Assembly (NCBI GenBank): GCA_003427395.1
Contig: BFEA01000604.1
Coordinates: 443,098 to 471,694 of the forward strand
Origin: Chara braunii
Lineage: Eukaryota > Streptophyta > Charophyceae > Charales > Characeae
Reading direction: 5' to 3'
Length of the DNA stretch: 28,597 bases
Position 1 is the stretch's first letter. Each line of letters opens with the position of its first letter. Below the pieces are notes generated by a model. The model did not search any database. It saw only the letters and a program-made list of their open reading frames with translations, and was not told the origin of the DNA. This document shows positions 27,061 to 28,597 of the stretch, one piece after another. The translations under genes and the position numbers were made by a program.

Positions 27061-27766
27061 ACCAGAGTTATTATAAGCACTAGCAACTTTGGGCAAATGC
27101 TCATCCCAATCAATCTGGTCGGGACGTATGTACATGCGCAATGTTTGCTGCAAAATCTTGTTCATTTGCTCAGTTTGACCGTTTGTTTCGAGGTGTCTGC
27201 CTGAGGATATAGTCAATTTAGAGCCATAGACATTCATCAGTTGCTGCCATTGTTCACTTGTGAACCGCGAATCTCTATCACTTACAATCGTTAAGGGATG
27301 CCCATAATCCTTCACCCAATGGTTGAAGAATTTTCGGGTTACCAATTCTGTCTTTGCTTCCGCTGGTAATGCTACTAAAACAACATACTTACTAAACCTA
27401 TCATTCCTGCTTTTTACCTTAGTGTGCATAAAGTCAATGGACACAGAGTCTCCTGGACCGGTTGGAATTGGCAAAGGCTTCAACAGACCGAGGGGAGGTT
27501 GAGTGGTGCTCTTATTTCTTTGGCACACTTGACAGCTCTGCACATATGCAATGCAATCGGGTTTCATGCGAGGCCAGGTGTAGGAACGTAACAGGCTTGC
27601 AGAAGTCTTTTTCCACCCGAAAATGGCCTTCAGTGTCATGGCACTCCCCCAAGATCAGACTTTTGATCTCCTCCTTATTAGGAATACAAAGCCTATCATG
27701 CACATTCGTTCTTTCAAATAACAGTCCTTGGGTAATACGATAGTCAGAAGACTCTTGAGGCGCTTC
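27060..27766 (-). pseudogene. Integrase zinc finger and core (element 2)
   Basis: GECHDTEGHF and CQVCQRNKS form the HHCC finger; one extra base near 27620 shifts frame inside it. The core has D in SIDF, D in SDRDSRF and E in NGQTEQ with exactly 35 residues between the last two. The distance between the two aspartates is 51 residues against 60 in element 1. The strand normally preceding DRFSKY (element 1: GMRHIFVIV) is lacking, so an in-frame deletion of about 27 nt is likely. Confidence 0.88.
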
Positions 27767-28160
27767 TTATATACGCTTAATCATAGCGCCATAAATAGGA
27801 TCTGTGGAATACGCACTTTTAATCTTCTCTTGTAAATCGGTGCCCACATCTAGATATGTTACAATAGCACCAAAGAAGTAAGATCTTCGACTTAAAGCAT
27901 CAGCAACAACATTATACTTCCCCTTTACTGGCTTTAGCTCAAAATCATACTGGTCAATTTCAGCTGCCCACCTAGTCAACTTAGGTGTCATCCGGGCCTG
28001 CGTTTTAAGCCAGCGAAGTGTCTCATGATCTGAGTACACTTTAAAGTGGCGTCCTAAGAGATAGTGTTGCCAATGATCCAGACCTTCTCGGAGAGCAAAC
28101 AATTCTCTCTCATACGTAGAAGCGGCGACCTTCTCATTAGGCAGTCGTCGGGACATAAAA
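27767..28160 (-). pseudogene. RNase H (element 2)
   Basis: STYERELFALREGLDHWQHY, FKVYSDHETLRWL and VVADALSRRSYF give the RNase H core, with the YSDH and DALS motifs present. The first part ([16 protein letters not shown]) is in the preceding frame; one extra base near 28157 separates them. A TAA at 27767-27769 interrupts the link to integrase. Confidence 0.88.
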
Positions 28161-28490
28161 CTCCACAGGCTTGTATCCATTCCCATCATCTTGTTGGAGT
28201 ACAACGCCTATCCTGTACTGACTGGTGTCGGTTGTGACGACAAAGGGCAAAGAGGGATCAACAACTTTCAAAACAGGATAGTTGATTAGACATTTCTTTA
28301 GACGCTTGAATGAAGCCGTACAATCAGAGTCCCACTTCCAGATCGTTTCTTTCTTTAGCAATCTGCGACGGGGAGCAGCAATTATCGTGAAGTGTCTAAC
28401 GAACTTCCGATAATAGTTGGCTAGCCCAACGAACGACCGCAACTCAGTCAAAGTGTGGGGCTTAGGCCAATCACGAATTGCTGCAATCTT
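28161..28490 (-). pseudogene. Reverse transcriptase thumb (element 2)
   Basis: [18 protein letters not shown] and [20 protein letters not shown] match the thumb of gypsy RT. The palm with YLDD should lie at higher coordinates but sequence similarity stops at about 28490. Confidence 0.88.
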
Positions 28491-28597
28491 TGAATAAATA
28501 GAAAAATAAAGTAAATAAATCAGAAAATGAGAAAAGAAGGTGGGAAAGAAGATATTTCGAATTTTTGAAAAAAAGAGAAAAGATAAATCAAAAGAGA
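28491..28597. other. AT-rich sequence at the element 2 break
   Basis: On the minus strand it is pyrimidine-rich and ends TATTTATTCAAAG directly before the ATTGCAGCAATTCG coding start. It could be a deletion or insertion junction, or the 3' end of an intron (AG present). The window ends here. Confidence 0.5.

Larger units (their letters stand above)
26376..28490 (-). mobile_element. Second Ty3/gypsy element (chromovirus), fragment
   Basis: On the minus strand the order is RT thumb, RNase H, integrase, chromodomain. Its protein differs clearly from element 1 (for example [18 protein letters not shown] against IRDWPRPQSMTEMRSFLG). Gag, protease and the RT active site are outside or missing: coding similarity begins abruptly at ~28490. 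A TAA at 27767-27769 and frameshifts near 28157, 27620 and 27055 show it is inactive. Confidence 0.92.

Overview
The window looks like nuclear, repeat-dominated DNA from a plant-lineage eukaryote. The evidence is two decayed Ty3/gypsy elements (one a chromovirus with a chromodomain), a primer-binding site matching initiator tRNA-Met, satellite and microsatellite arrays, and no bacterial-style operons. A streptophyte alga such as Chara is my best guess, but that is inference. No intact host gene can be assigned a function. One unrecognised ORF (3836-4336, +) is the only plausible non-transposon coding sequence.

Layout. 1-2230 is an array of about 28 degenerate copies of an ~81-bp satellite unit, followed by a CT-rich tract. 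2.4-4.7 kb holds GGGCCCC-containing short repeats and the orphan ORF with a decayed extension. 4.7-7.3 kb is extremely dense in short inverted repeats, including a tRNA-Glu-like sequence closed by an 11-bp stem and a foldback with 26-bp arms. 7.3-8.0 kb carries two TATA boxes and seven 54-bp tandem units. 8.0-14.6 kb is non-coding, with more inverted repeats, a second tRNA-derived (SINE-like) segment at 10.54-10.66 kb, and a TATA box inside a perfect 9-bp inverted repeat at 11.1 kb. 14.65-15.32 kb carries the most unusual feature: six hairpins with a nearly constant ~20-nt loop and different but self-complementary stems. 15.6-16.0 kb is a ~120-bp triplicate.

17.3-23.5 kb is a minus-strand Ty3/gypsy element (primer-binding site, Gag with zinc knuckle, protease, reverse transcriptase, RNase H, integrase). 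It is broken by at least ten in-frame stops and several frameshifts, and its 3' end is missing. 23.5-26.4 kb is non-coding and probably LTR-derived; it holds a 17-bp-arm foldback, a very long poly(T) and a duplicated composite microsatellite. 26.4-28.5 kb is a second, different gypsy element on the minus strand (reverse transcriptase thumb, RNase H, integrase, chromodomain), also frameshifted, cut off at ~28490 by AT-rich sequence.

The connecting theme is structure. Outside the transposon reading frames, perfect or compensated inverted repeats occur far more often than a random model predicts. In at least two repeat families (14.65-15.32 kb and 7.84-7.99 kb) the stems differ between copies while pairing is kept. 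This suggests either selection on folded RNA or DNA, or a copying mechanism that creates inverted flanks.
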